This document shows, piece after piece, positions 18,771 through 27,821 of a stretch of DNA of 64,000 nt. The notes beneath the pieces were generated by a model that worked only from the letters and a program-made list of their open reading frames with translations, had not been told where the DNA came from and did not search any database. The DNA comes from Vibrio salinus. Its GTDB lineage: Bacteria; Pseudomonadota; Gammaproteobacteria; Enterobacterales; Vibrionaceae. Numbering within the stretch: the first letter of the stretch is position 1; each line of letters starts with the position of its first letter. A program made the position numbers and the translations under genes. The stretch lies in assembly GCF_021272385.1 (NCBI RefSeq), contig NZ_JAJSDZ010000010.1:434001-498000 (forward strand), in the 5' to 3' direction.

Positions 18771-20247
18771 AGTGGTTAGGGTGTTTTTGTTCAACAAGAC
18801 GGGAAATATTTTCAATCACCTGTCCACTGGCGTGTTCTGCATTGCTGACCGTTTGAATTAACTGATCAAAGATGTCATCTTGATTCATCCAGTCATTTTG
18901 TACCAGATGCAGAGCCTGGTGGATGTGGCTGTGGACATCTTTATGATGTATTTCCAGATTCTGATAAGCAGGCAGACTATTATAGTTATTAAGACCATCC
19001 CCTTCGTAATACCATTTACCCAAACGGCAACTGAAGTGATCGACTTTGGTCGCCTGAGCCTCTTCCCCTTCGCCATTATTTTCTAAACCAATGTAGGCGT
19101 TCTGCATATAAATTACGTGATCCAGTTTTACCAGTGAGGCAAATGAACGGTCTTTGGATACGCCAATTAGATTAATGGTTTGATCAGCAGAATCGGCTAC
19201 TTCAGAAAAGTTGGTATGGAAGGTTTCAATCTTCTCTCCGGCATTTTTGGTTTGTGCGCCAACATCGGATGTTTGTTCGACGACTATCTGAATTTGTTCC
19301 CGTAGGCTGTTTATAATATCGGCAATCTCGGCGGTTGAGTTCCGGGTCCGGTCTGCAAGTTGTCTGACTTCGTCGGCAACCACAGCAAAACCCCGGCCAA
19401 CATCACCGGCCCGGGCGGCTTCAATCGCGGCGTTCAGAGCCAGCAGGTTTGTTTGTTCGGCAATATCGGTGATGATTTTTACCGTGTCGGATATCCGTTC
19501 ACTTTCTTTGCCCAGTCTTTCGGCTGTGGATTCCATATTGTTCATTTTTGCATTGATATCGTCCATGGATGAATGAAGTTCAATAACACTTGATTTGCTG
19601 TTTTGGGCACCATCCCGGTTTTGTTTGGCAATGCCTAACACTTCTTCCATTTTTTCAGCAAGAACGGAAAGCTCTTGCTGATTGTTCTTAAGATTGGTCA
19701 GAAGATTTCCAGTGTTTAAATGGTGTAATTCACTGAGCAGCTTGTTCTGTCTGGCGAACGAATCGGCATCTTTCATTGCTTCCTGGGCTTTGTTGACACT
19801 TTTCATCATGGTACCGAATTCACCCGGGAGGCCTTTTGTCAGGCCTTTTCGGTGAAATTTTCTCTGACTGGCTTTACTGAAGCTGTTGGACATTTCTTTG
19901 AAGTTTGTTTCAACAATGTCGAGAAAGTCGTTTAATTCCCAGGCAACGTATCCGATTTCTCCCAACCCTTTGGTATCAGTTGTCCGCACATGGGTTTTCC
20001 CTTCTTTTGCATATTTCAGTATGTGCTCAATGGATTCCAGTGCATGGATGTATTTCTGATGATCTTTGACTACATAAAACGTGAATAAAATAGAAAGTAA
20101 AGGGGCGAATATGACAAAGATATCCCAGCTGTGTTCAAAAAATTCATGTACGGAAACCATTGATATAAGAGTAATAAAAACGATGCAGATGTAGACAAAT
20201 TTATTTTTAATAAAAGGAATATTTTTACTCACAGTGCTATTGGTCAT
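18769..20247 (-). CDS. Methyl-accepting chemotaxis protein with C-terminal CZB domain
   Basis: A 492-aa chemoreceptor. Two membrane helices near the N-terminus ([17 protein letters not shown] and [20 protein letters not shown]) leave almost no periplasmic loop, so sensing is internal. The signalling domain carries the highly conserved hairpin tip ([19 protein letters not shown]). The C-terminus (about 395-492) is a chemoreceptor zinc-binding domain with its ligands: [18 protein letters not shown] and [13 protein letters not shown] 20247 has AGAGGG 9 nt upstream; an open frame to 20322 would overlap the previous gene. The PAS sensor is encoded separately just upstream, so the pair looks like a split Aer. 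Confidence 0.92.
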   Translation of the reverse strand: MTNSTVSKNIPFIKNKFVYICIVFITLISMVSVHEFFEHSWDIFVIFAPLLSILFTFYVVKDHQKYIHALESIEHILKYAKEGKTHVRTTDTKGLGEIGYVAWELNDFLDIVETNFKEMSNSFSKASQRKFHRKGLTKGLPGEFGTMMKSVNKAQEAMKDADSFARQNKLLSELHHLNTGNLLTNLKNNQQELSVLAEKMEEVLGIAKQNRDGAQNSKSSVIELHSSMDDINAKMNNMESTAERLGKESERISDTVKIITDIAEQTNLLALNAAIEAARAGDVGRGFAVVADEVRQLADRTRNSTAEIADIINSLREQIQIVVEQTSDVGAQTKNAGEKIETFHTNFSEVADSADQTINLIGVSKDRSFASLVKLDHVIYMQNAYIGLENNGEGEEAQATKVDHFSCRLGKWYYEGDGLNNYNSLPAYQNLEIHHKDVHSHIHQALHLVQNDWMNQDDIFDQLIQTVSNAEHASGQVIENISRLVEQKHPNH

Positions 20248-20263
20248 ATGTATGAACCCTCTT

Positions 20264-20806
20264 TTACTGTTCATAAACGGAAATGATATGCTCTTCATAA
20301 CTTTTGCCGGAGGTGTCGGCAAAGGTCTGTAAAAGCCATTCCCAGGAGCGTTTGGCTGCTTCGTTAGATGCAGATTTTTGCTCTATGGCAAGCATTTCCT
20401 GATAGAGAGGTCTTATGATGGCTAACGATGATTCAGTTGCGGTTCTTCGAACTGAAAAGAACCCCACCATTTTTCCATCGAGAAAATCTGGGGTGATATT
20501 GGCAAATACCCAGTAGAAATTACCGTCAGCGGTGATATTTTTGACAAATCCAAAAAATTCTTCTCCGGATTTCAGCGTTTTCCATAATCCGTAAAATACC
20601 CCTTTGGGCATATCACGGTGACGGATGATACTGTGGCTTTGTCCGATTAGCTGATCGGTCGTAAAATTACTAACCTGCATAAATATCCGGTTAGCGTACG
20701 TAATATTACCTTTAAGGTCGGTTTTACTAATGATGAGCTCATCATCAGCAAAATGGATTTGTTTTGCTGAAGGTGATGGTGTGATCATGGATGGATCTCC
20801 TGCCAA
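20264..20806 (-). CDS. Aer-like PAS-domain protein
   Basis: A 180-aa soluble protein whose first about 125 residues form an Aer-type PAS domain: [49 protein letters not shown] and [12 protein letters not shown] are nearly those of the FAD-binding aerotaxis sensor Aer. A helical C-terminus of about 55 residues ([22 protein letters not shown]) replaces the usual membrane anchor. The gene ends 16 bp before the chemoreceptor gene. I infer that it delivers a redox or energy signal to that receptor. FAD binding is family knowledge and not shown here. Confidence 0.85.
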   Translation of the reverse strand: MAGDPSMITPSPSAKQIHFADDELIISKTDLKGNITYANRIFMQVSNFTTDQLIGQSHSIIRHRDMPKGVFYGLWKTLKSGEEFFGFVKNITADGNFYWVFANITPDFLDGKMVGFFSVRRTATESSLAIIRPLYQEMLAIEQKSASNEAAKRSWEWLLQTFADTSGKSYEEHIISVYEQ

Positions 20807-20897
20807 CTTATGTAATGTGTTTAATTGAATTTATGTGATTTTTGTTGTTATGCAATTAAGCGCTTTTTTAAGCGTAGGAGATAAATAGAGAAGGGAA

Positions 20898-20930
20898 CAA
20901 AAAAAGCCAGCTATATAAGCTGACTTTTTT
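20898..20930 (-). terminator. Intrinsic terminator of the cold-shock gene
   Basis: A near-perfect hairpin (AAAAAAGCCAGCT with AGCTGACTTTTTT, one G-U/A-C mismatch) with A- and T-runs at its foot. It lies about 25 bp after the cold-shock stop codon. Confidence 0.75.
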
Positions 20931-20954
20931 ATAAATACTGGTACTTAGATCAGA

Positions 20955-21164
20955 TTAAAGTACTTTGATTTGTTCTGCTTGAGGACCTTTCTGACCCTGA
21001 GCGATAACGAACTCAACTTTTTGACCTTCAGCAAGAGTACGGAATCCGTCACCCTGAATGGCACTGAAGTGTGCGAACACGTCAGGACCGTTTTCTTGTT
21101 GAATAAAGCCAAAACCTTTAGTTTCGTTGAACCATTTTACAGTACCTGTTACTGTGTTAGACAT
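20955..21164 (-). CDS. CspA-family cold-shock protein
   Basis: A 69-aa nucleic-acid chaperone with the single cold-shock domain. RNP1 (KGFGFI) and RNP2 (VFAHFSAI) RNA-binding motifs are intact, as is the starting VKWFNETKG. It binds single-stranded RNA/DNA and melts mRNA structure in the cytoplasm. Several csp paralogues exist in Vibrio, so I give no letter. A consensus promoter about 150 bp upstream gives a long leader, typical of cold-inducible csp genes with a temperature-responsive 5' UTR. Confidence 0.95.
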   Translation of the reverse strand: MSNTVTGTVKWFNETKGFGFIQQENGPDVFAHFSAIQGDGFRTLAEGQKVEFVIAQGQKGPQAEQIKVL

Positions 21165-21344
21165 AATATATATCCTTTAAAATTTAATTTAGTAGCCGAT
21201 AACGGCGCTTCTAGCGTGGAAAAGTAGATTGCTATTGCGTACGGACACGACGGGGGAGTAACAAGTATTCCAACGAAACGTATTTGTAAACAAAGAACTT
21301 CTTTCTAGCCTCTTTCATAGTAGAGTATTGCCACCCCTTGTCAA
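21165..21344 (-). promoter_or_regulatory. Cold-shock gene promoter and long 5' leader
   Basis: On the minus strand TTGACA (21339-21344) and TACTAT (21317-21322) are 16 bp apart, predicting a start near 21310. The leader would be about 146 nt without an ORF. This matches the long structured leaders of cspA-type genes. The remaining stretch 21345-21670 shows no gene or clear signal. Confidence 0.7.
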
Positions 21345-21674
21345 TGAATCTTTTATTAAACTTGAATCTGATTGAAAAAATAATCGATGAATAGTTGTTA
21401 TATTCTACAAAGTTATAGTCTTATGCATCATTTTTCATTATGGTAGGATATTAAAAAAGCGATGATAGACGATGGTTTTAACTCCGAATGTAATGGTTTA
21501 CCTGATAGAACTGAGCATCCTATTCTAAGGTAGGCTATAGTTTTAACATTAACGGTCGTTTAACTCACTGAAATAACGTATTTACTTATCAGGGTTTATT
21601 TTTTCCTTTTATGACATTGATAAGAAAAATATGCGATTATTACAGCCAGTTAGGAATAATTGAGGGGTGATTAA

Positions 21675-22679
21675 ATGTCTCTTCCTGTGCTCATTTGTGA
21701 TGATTCAGCACTAGCAAGAAAGCAGATGGCGAGATCGCTCCCGGCAAGTTTAAATGCAGATATATCGTTTGCAGAACATGGCTGGGACGCAATTGAACAG
21801 CTGCAAGCAAAAGACTTCAGAATCATGTTTCTTGATTTGACGATGCCTGAACTGGATGGTTTTGGCACGTTAGAAGAGATTAAAAAATTAGGTCTTAAAA
21901 TTCCGGTTGTTGTCGTGTCAGGCGATATTCAGCCAAAAGCAAAAGAACGTGTTTTAGGATTGGGCGCAAAAGCGTTTATCCAGAAACCTATGGATAAAGA
22001 AGTGCTCAAACAAGTGTTGAGAGAATTAATAGAACCCCCGCAACAGGTTACGAGTGTTACCCCGGTCACTTTTGAATTGCCTGTTGTTAAACGCAGAGAC
22101 ATTTACATGGAAGTGTCGAATGTGTCTATCGGCCGGGCAGCAGATGCGCTGGCACGCCACTTTGATGTCTTTGTCGAATTGCCACTTCCAAACGTTAATA
22201 TTTTTGAAGTCAGTGAATTGCATATGGCTCTGAAAGATTTGGCAGAAAACTCGCAGGTCTCGGGCGTTTGTCAGGGGTTTAGTGGCGAAGGCATTGCCGG
22301 AGAGGCTTTGGTTTTGCTGAGCGATTCCAGTGTGTCTGATCTGAAAAAACTGATGAAGGTTCCGGCAGACAGTGAAGATCTGGAAGAACTGGAATTGTTG
22401 ATGGATGTATCAAACATTCTTGTGGGTGCCTTTTTAAATGGTTTGGGAGAGCAGGCGGAAGTTCGTTTCTTTCAGAGCTCACCGGTTCTGCTCGGACAGC
22501 ATATCCCTATCGAATCCGTGATTCAGTCAACAATGGGGTCATTTTCTAAAACGATGACATTTGAAGTAAGTTATAACATTGAGGGAACATCTATCCGGTG
22601 TGATCTGTTGTTTATGTTTGTCGATGAGTCTTTACCATTGCTCGATCACAAACTCTCGTATTTGATGGAGGACTTTTAA
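21675..22679 (+). CDS. Response regulator with CheC-like output domain
   Basis: A 334-aa protein with an N-terminal receiver domain (about 1-125): acidic pair ICDDS, phospho-acceptor Asp in MFLDLTMPELDGF, and the conserved VVSGD and FIQKPMD. The C-terminal part (about 145-334) resembles CheC/CheX-type phosphatase domains (ELELLMDVSNILVGAFLNGLGEQ), which act on CheY-P in other bacteria. Output may therefore be dephosphorylation of, or binding to, a chemotaxis regulator. GAGGGG precedes the start. The PAS gene starts 2 bp after its stop, indicating an operon. No histidine kinase is adjacent. Confidence 0.85.
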   Translation: MSLPVLICDDSALARKQMARSLPASLNADISFAEHGWDAIEQLQAKDFRIMFLDLTMPELDGFGTLEEIKKLGLKIPVVVVSGDIQPKAKERVLGLGAKAFIQKPMDKEVLKQVLRELIEPPQQVTSVTPVTFELPVVKRRDIYMEVSNVSIGRAADALARHFDVFVELPLPNVNIFEVSELHMALKDLAENSQVSGVCQGFSGEGIAGEALVLLSDSSVSDLKKLMKVPADSEDLEELELLMDVSNILVGAFLNGLGEQAEVRFFQSSPVLLGQHIPIESVIQSTMGSFSKTMTFEVSYNIEGTSIRCDLLFMFVDESLPLLDHKLSYLMEDF

Positions 22680-22681
22680 TT

Positions 22682-23116
22682 ATGGATCTTCCGGCTGAGT
22701 TTGAGCAATTCCACTGGATGGTTGATATGGTTCAGAATGTTGAACTGGGACTGATCGTGTTAGATCGTGACCATAATATTCAACTGTGGAATAGTTTTAT
22801 GACACATCATAGTGGCTTTCAGTCACATGACGTGCTGGACAAAACGATTTTTGACATCTTTCCGGAAATCCCGGCGGAATGGTTTAAGTTAAAGACAAAA
22901 CCGGTTTACGATCTGGGATGCCGGAGCTTCATCACATGGCAGCAACGCCCTTATCTTTTTAAGTGCCGAAATGTTCGTCCTGTCACGCAACAAGCTGATT
23001 TTATGTATCAAAATGTCACCTTAAACCCGATGAGAACGCCTACGGGAAAAATTAATTCATTGTTTTTATCCATTCAGGATGCGACAGCAGAAGCGTTAGC
23101 ATCCCGGTGTTCATAA
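22682..23116 (+). CDS. Stand-alone PAS-domain protein
   Basis: A 144-aa protein consisting of one PAS fold: VELGLIVLDRDHNIQLWNSFMTHHSGF, then a linker and C-terminal strands (YQNVTLNPMRTPTGKINSLFLSIQDAT). The DRDHNIQLWN start is typical of PAS domains. No kinase, GGDEF or MCP domain is attached, so it must signal by binding another protein. The REC-CheC regulator directly upstream is the likeliest partner because the genes are 2 bp apart. The cofactor, if any, cannot be read from the sequence. The normal PAS length argues against a truncated gene. Confidence 0.8.
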   Translation: MDLPAEFEQFHWMVDMVQNVELGLIVLDRDHNIQLWNSFMTHHSGFQSHDVLDKTIFDIFPEIPAEWFKLKTKPVYDLGCRSFITWQQRPYLFKCRNVRPVTQQADFMYQNVTLNPMRTPTGKINSLFLSIQDATAEALASRCS

Positions 23117-23176
23117 TTTATCAGGCTGAATGTCTTGGTTCGGCCTGAATTGCTATTCATTTATTGAGATTTATCC

Positions 23177-24649
23177 ATGGTGATGCCTAGTCGTTTGTAT
23201 ACAGCTGAACAAGTCCGATCCGGAGAAAAATTAGCCGCTAAATCGAAAGAATTGCGCATGTACTATCTGATGGAGCGTGCCGGTCAGGCTGTTTTTGCTA
23301 TAGGAATGGCCCATTTCCCGGGGACAGAGCACTGGTTGGTTTGTTGCGGGGCTGGAAATAATGGTGGTGATGGATACATCGTAGCCAATCTCGCTAAGTC
23401 TGTTGGTATCAATGTAACGGTTTGGCAGGTTGGTGGTGTAAGCAAAATAAAGGGCGATGCCCGGATTGCGTATGAGCACTGGATATGTGCCGGAGGGCAG
23501 GTTGTTCTGCCGGGAGAGTTCATTCCTGACGATGTGGATATGGTTATTGATGGCCTGCTCGGTACCGGACTAAAAGGTGACGTTCGGGAGGAGACGGGAA
23601 AGATTATCAATCTGATTAACCGGAGTGGGTTGCCGGTGATTGCCATCGATATTCCTTCCGGATTGTGCAGTGATACCGGAACCGTGTTGGGGAAAGCTGT
23701 TAAAGCGGCACATACGGTGACGTTTATCGGAGCGAAGCAGGGGTTGGTGACCGGATTCGCCAGAGATTATGTCGGTCAGCTTCATTTTGCCGGGTTGGGG
23801 GTTGAAGACATTTTTGATGAGTTGCATATTCCGAGTGCCTGGATTCTGGATAAAGAGTTACTGACGATGCATTTGGGAAAACGGGCACCTTCTTCTCACA
23901 AAGGTTCTCATGGTAAAGGGCTGATTGTGGGAGGCGGCGCCGGGATGGCCGGGGCATTGGTTCTGGCATCGACTGCAGCTTTAAAAACCGGGATTGGCAT
24001 GATTTCAACCGTGTCCGATCCCAATACGGTATTACCTGTTGTCATTTCTAAGCCGGAGGTTATGGCTTCAGGATGGGATGATGTGAACAATATAGGGAAA
24101 AGGCTTGACTGGTGTAATGTGGTTGCTATCGGCCCGGGGCTGGGACGTGATAGTCAGGCTGAAGTGATATATGAAATGATTCGGGAAAGTGAGTTGCCTA
24201 AAGTTGTTGATGCCGACGGGTTATATTTTCTTGCCAGACAACCATCCTATGATGCTCAGCGGGTTATTACGCCTCATCCGGGTGAAGCCGCCCGGCTGCT
24301 GGGATGCTCTGTTTCAGAGGTTGAAAAGGATCGTTACCATGCCGTTCAGGATTTACAAAATAAATTTGGTGGTATTGTTGTTCTTAAAGGTGCAGGTACC
24401 CTGGTTTGTGACAGTGAGCAGTGTTTTGTTTGCTGTGCCGGTAATCCGGGGATGGCGACGGCCGGGATGGGGGATGTGTTAACAGGGATCATCACCTCTT
24501 TTATTGCTCAGGGACACAGCCTGCTTAACGCGACCCGATTAGGCGTCCTGGTCCACAGTTTAGCTGCGGATGAAGACGCCAAAGAGTATGGAGAGAGAGG
24601 ACTTGTCGCAAGCGACTTGTTCCCTCACCTGAGAAATTTAGTCAATTAA
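23177..24649 (+). CDS. nnr: Bifunctional NAD(P)HX epimerase/dehydratase
   Basis: Repairs damaged, hydrated NADH/NADPH. The N-terminal YjeF_N epimerase domain (about 1-215) shows CGAGNNGGDGYIVANL and VIDGLLGTGLKGDVRE. The C-terminal ADP/ATP-dependent dehydratase (about 225-490) shows KGSHGKGLIVGGGAGMAGA, VDADGL, TPHPGEAARLLG and CCAGNPGMATAGMGDVLTGI. At 490 aa it is the full two-domain bacterial form. The usual neighbours of nnr (tsaE, queG) are absent, so the gene has a different context here. Its end overlaps ldhA by 12 bp in convergent orientation. Confidence 0.95.
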   Translation: MVMPSRLYTAEQVRSGEKLAAKSKELRMYYLMERAGQAVFAIGMAHFPGTEHWLVCCGAGNNGGDGYIVANLAKSVGINVTVWQVGGVSKIKGDARIAYEHWICAGGQVVLPGEFIPDDVDMVIDGLLGTGLKGDVREETGKIINLINRSGLPVIAIDIPSGLCSDTGTVLGKAVKAAHTVTFIGAKQGLVTGFARDYVGQLHFAGLGVEDIFDELHIPSAWILDKELLTMHLGKRAPSSHKGSHGKGLIVGGGAGMAGALVLASTAALKTGIGMISTVSDPNTVLPVVISKPEVMASGWDDVNNIGKRLDWCNVVAIGPGLGRDSQAEVIYEMIRESELPKVVDADGLYFLARQPSYDAQRVITPHPGEAARLLGCSVSEVEKDRYHAVQDLQNKFGGIVVLKGAGTLVCDSEQCFVCCAGNPGMATAGMGDVLTGIITSFIAQGHSLLNATRLGVLVHSLAADEDAKEYGERGLVASDLFPHLRNLVN

Positions 24650-25633
24650 TTCATTCCCGCTTCTTTCCCCTGAATGGAACTGAGTGATGTTCAGGGCTGT
24701 CGTCTGGGCGATGTTTTGCAGAGCATCTTCTGTCAGAAATGCCTGATGACCGGTAAACAATACGTTGTGACAGGCCGACATTCTTCGGAAAACATCATCA
24801 ACGATGACATCGTTTGATTTGTCCTGGAAGAACAGTTCTTTTTCGTCTTCATAAACGTCTAATCCCAGCGAGCCTATTTTACCGCTTTTTAATGCTTCAA
24901 TAGCGGCGACGGAGTTGAGCAACTCTCCCCGGCTGGTATTAATAATCATCACACCGTCTTTCATTTGAGAAAATGCGCTTTCGTCCAGAAGGTGATAATT
25001 TTCAGTGGACATCGGGCAATGTAGGGTGATGACATCGCTTTTTTGGAATAAGTCAGCCAGTGAAACGTAGTTTGCGCCCAGCTCTTTTGCTGCCGCGTTT
25101 TCAAATGGGTCATAACACACCACATTCATTCCCAGACCTTTCAGAATCCGGATGACCGCTACGCCGATTTTCCCTGTGCCGATGACTCCGGCTGTGCGCC
25201 CGTTAAAATTGAACCCGACCAGCCCTTCAAGATTAAAGTTAGCATCTCTTGTTCTTTGGTAGGCTTTGTGAAACCGTCGGTTCAGAGTCATCATTAGTCC
25301 AACTGTGTGTTCGGCAACCGATTCAGGTGAGTATGCCGGGACTCTGGACACCTGCAGGCCAAGTCTTTTTGCAGCATCCAAATCAACCCGGTCAAAACCG
25401 GCACAGCGCATCGTGATTAAACGTGTTCCGCCCTCATACAGCTGAGTTAGTACTTTTTCACTAAGATCGTCATTAACGAAGGCGCAGACCACCGAGCATC
25501 CTTTTGCCATTTGGGCGGTTGTTTCAGTTAAACGAAAGTCATGGAACTGAATATTAATAATCTTATTATCAATTACATGGTTAAACGATTTTATGTCGTA
25601 TGATTTTGCACTAAAAAAAGCCACATCAATCAT
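24638..25633 (-). CDS. ldhA: D-lactate dehydrogenase (fermentative)
   Basis: Reduces pyruvate to D-lactate with NADH. The sequence follows E. coli LdhA closely: LRCAGFDRVDLDAAKRLGL, VPAYSPESVAEHTVGLMMTLNRRFHKAYQRTRDANF, TAGVIGTGKIG (Rossmann), NTSRGELL and LFTGHQAFLTEDA (catalytic His). I set the start at ATG 25633 (MIDVAFFSAKSYD) with AGGAG 7 nt upstream; the frame continues to 25705 without family similarity. The result is 331 aa, as in LdhA. It is transcribed alone and converges on nnr. Confidence 0.93.
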   Translation of the reverse strand: MIDVAFFSAKSYDIKSFNHVIDNKIINIQFHDFRLTETTAQMAKGCSVVCAFVNDDLSEKVLTQLYEGGTRLITMRCAGFDRVDLDAAKRLGLQVSRVPAYSPESVAEHTVGLMMTLNRRFHKAYQRTRDANFNLEGLVGFNFNGRTAGVIGTGKIGVAVIRILKGLGMNVVCYDPFENAAAKELGANYVSLADLFQKSDVITLHCPMSTENYHLLDESAFSQMKDGVMIINTSRGELLNSVAAIEALKSGKIGSLGLDVYEDEKELFFQDKSNDVIVDDVFRRMSACHNVLFTGHQAFLTEDALQNIAQTTALNITQFHSGERSGNELID

Positions 25634-25778
25634 TACAGTCTCCTCAGAAAAATAATAATTATTATGAGGTATGTCATACACACATTTATCTGAAAAATAA
25701 ACCATAAATAAAGTGTGACAACTTCAGATGGTTTGCGAGCCGGGATTTTTACCTGTTTATAATCAGTATCCACCGGGG

Positions 25779-26324
25779 CTAAAACCGATATTTTGCGCCC
25801 ATTGTAAAAATAGTATCCGGTTCGTCTAACTGCAGATTCTGGTATGACAGTTCCACGTTCAGTTCCAGGTTGCGTTGCATTGGTGCCGGAACACTGGCGC
25901 CAATACTCAGATATGGGCTTAGTTCGCTGAATGGCGATGTTACGGAGTCTTTAAAGACAATCCCGTAGTTATTGTTTTCCTTAAGCCAGTTAAGACCGCC
26001 TTTCGCGTAGACCGTTCCAAACTTATCGAAAGATCGTTGAATCAGTGCAGCACCAAAAAGACCCTGATAATTCGACTGTGATGTTTGATCCTGAAGGTGA
26101 GGGGCAGGATGAATACTGTCGAGATAGCCGACATTGAAATGAAGATTCGGCAGTGCATGCCAGTTAAAACCAACGGTCTGGAACCATAAATCACTATTTT
26201 TCAGGTACGGTTGAGCCGGGACACTGGAAAGACTGGCACTTTTATAAAAATAGCTTTCCCCGTTAGCACCAAATGCAACGTTGTTATTCATCACAAAGAA
26301 AATCAGCACAAGAAAATAGCGCAT
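25779..26324 (-). CDS. Putative small outer-membrane beta-barrel protein
   Basis: A 181-aa secreted protein with a signal peptide (MRYFLVLIFFVMNNNVAFGA), then alternating hydrophobic/polar strands (LHFNVGYLDS, FGTVYAKGGLNWL, LSPYLSIGASVP, LELNVELSYQNLQL) and a terminal TMGAKYRF. The final phenylalanine is the outer-membrane assembly signal. The length would give an eight-stranded barrel. The function is unknown and no partner is obvious. It is transcribed away from guaC. Confidence 0.75.
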   Translation of the reverse strand: MRYFLVLIFFVMNNNVAFGANGESYFYKSASLSSVPAQPYLKNSDLWFQTVGFNWHALPNLHFNVGYLDSIHPAPHLQDQTSQSNYQGLFGAALIQRSFDKFGTVYAKGGLNWLKENNNYGIVFKDSVTSPFSELSPYLSIGASVPAPMQRNLELNVELSYQNLQLDEPDTIFTMGAKYRF

Positions 26325-26540
26325 GATGATCAGCTCTCCATGAACTCAGTTCTGCTAAGGGGAAAAACATAGTTAATTTTAGCAAAATTATAATGAGTTG
26401 ATGCGCCCATTAACGAAAATGAGCAATATTATTGGAAATAATTATGTCGGAAAATGTAACCAGATGATTTGTGGTAAAAGGCAGGTTTTGCAAGATACAC
26501 ATTAAAAGATAGTACCACAAAAAAAATTGAAATATCAGTC

Positions 26541-26568
26541 TTGCCGAAAATAAATCACAGCCTATAAT
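26541..26568 (+). promoter_or_regulatory. guaC promoter
   Basis: TTGCCG (26541-26546) and a perfect TATAAT (26563-26568) are 16 bp apart. The expected transcription start near 26575 is the first base of the hairpin that follows. Confidence 0.75.
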
Positions 26569-26573
26569 GCTGA

Positions 26574-26658
26574 AAACCGGAGCGTCTGCCAACGCTCCGG
26601 TTTTTTTGTGTCCGAAAGAAGCAGGAGTCTGCCAACCCCTTCTTCTCACGTTGCACAA
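26574..26658 (+). promoter_or_regulatory. guaC leader: two hairpins with the same loop sequence
   Basis: Hairpin 1 (26574-26603) is a perfect stem of about 12 bp followed by more T, so it looks like a terminator placed right at the transcription start. Hairpin 2 (about 26612-26653) has the stem AAGAAG / CTTCTT plus GG / CC. Both loops contain GTCTGCCAAC. A shared 10-nt loop in two otherwise different stems suggests a ligand, protein or RNA binding element that controls guaC. I cannot match it to a known riboswitch class. Confidence 0.55.
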
Positions 26659-26694
26659 ACCATATGAAAGATGGAAAGCTAAGGAAAATGCAAC

Positions 26695-27741
26695 ATGCGT
26701 ATCGAACAAGAACTTAAGTTAGGTTTTAAAGATGTACTGTTTCGCCCGAAACGTTCAACCCTTAAAAGTCGTTCTCAAGTAAATTTAACCCGCGAGTTTA
26801 CCTTTAAGCACAGTGGCCGTCAATGGTCTGGCGTGCCGATTATTGCTGCTAATATGGATTCCGTTGGTAGTTTTGAAATGGCCGAGGCACTGGCAAAACA
26901 CGATGTCATGACGGCAGTGCATAAGCATTATTCCGTTGAACAGTGGAATGATTTCGTTTCCCGGGCATCAGAAAATGTGCTTAAGCATATTATGGTCTCA
27001 ACGGGAACATCCGATGCGGACTTTGAAAAAACAAAAACAATTCTTGCGATGAACGACGCGTTAACGTTTATCTGCATTGATATTGCTAATGGTTATTCAG
27101 AGCACCTGGTCGATTATGTTTCAAGAGTTCGTGAAGCCTTCCCAGACAAAGTGATATCGGCTGGGAATGTGGTCACCGGTGATATGGTTGAAGAGCTTAT
27201 TCTGGCCGGTGCCGATATTGTTAAAGTCGGCATTGGACCGGGTTCTGTATGTACAACCCGTGTCAAAACCGGAGTGGGTTACCCTCAGTTGTCAGCCATT
27301 ATTGAATGTGCCGATGCCGCCCATGGTTTAGGTGGCCGTATTATCGGTGATGGCGGTTGTACCTGTCCGGGTGATGTTTCAAAAGCTTTCGGCGGCGGAG
27401 CCGATTTTGTTATGCTTGGTGGTATGCTGGCCGGTCATGATGAGTCCGGCGGTGAAGTTGTCGTTCAGGGTGGGGAAACTTACATCAAATTCTATGGAAT
27501 GTCGTCACAGTCCGCAATGGACAAACATTCCGGTGGCGTAGCCAAATACCGCGCGGCAGAAGGTAAAACCGTTTTATTACCCTACCGGGGAAGTGTCAAT
27601 AATACGATTCAGGATATTATGGGTGGCGTTCGTTCTACCTGTACTTATCTGGGGGCATCGGCTTTACGGGAACTCACTAAACGTACGACATTTATCCGTG
27701 TCCGCGAACAGGAAAATCAGGTTTTCGGAAAAGAAAAGTAG
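26695..27741 (+). CDS. guaC: GMP reductase
   Basis: Converts GMP to IMP with NADPH, linking guanine to adenine nucleotide pools. A cytoplasmic TIM-barrel enzyme of the IMPDH/GMPR family; the catalytic-Cys loop is visible as [13 protein letters not shown], with the phosphate-binding GDGGC and [14 protein letters not shown] and the flap segment [12 protein letters not shown]. At 348 aa it is the proteobacterial GuaC length. The start is ATG 26695 after AAGGA. Transcription very likely begins at the 26541-26568 promoter and runs through the double-hairpin leader. Confidence 0.97.
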   Translation: MRIEQELKLGFKDVLFRPKRSTLKSRSQVNLTREFTFKHSGRQWSGVPIIAANMDSVGSFEMAEALAKHDVMTAVHKHYSVEQWNDFVSRASENVLKHIMVSTGTSDADFEKTKTILAMNDALTFICIDIANGYSEHLVDYVSRVREAFPDKVISAGNVVTGDMVEELILAGADIVKVGIGPGSVCTTRVKTGVGYPQLSAIIECADAAHGLGGRIIGDGGCTCPGDVSKAFGGGADFVMLGGMLAGHDESGGEVVVQGGETYIKFYGMSSQSAMDKHSGGVAKYRAAEGKTVLLPYRGSVNNTIQDIMGGVRSTCTYLGASALRELTKRTTFIRVREQENQVFGKEK

Positions 27742-27781
27742 GTTAAGCGGAAATATGGTTGTAAATACAACCATACCTTGA

Positions 27782-27811
27782 AAATAATAGCCGCTGAAAA
27801 ATCTCAGCGGC
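27782..27811 (-). terminator. Terminator hairpin between guaC and the binding-protein gene
   Basis: A perfect 8-bp stem GCCGCTGA / TCAGCGGC (27790-27797 with 27804-27811). On the minus strand it is followed by TATTATTTTC. It lies between two convergent stop codons and may act in both directions. Confidence 0.6.
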
Positions 27812-27821
27812 ATATAAAGTA

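Noticed and set aside
26574..26607. Hairpin read as a simple terminator of an upstream plus-strand gene
   Set aside because: No plus-strand gene lies upstream (the nearest is the minus-strand barrel protein and ldhA), and the guaC promoter fires directly into it.
26410..26709. 99-aa minus-strand frame across the guaC promoter and leader
   Set aside because: It covers a strong plus-strand promoter, two hairpins and the guaC start; composition is not protein-like.
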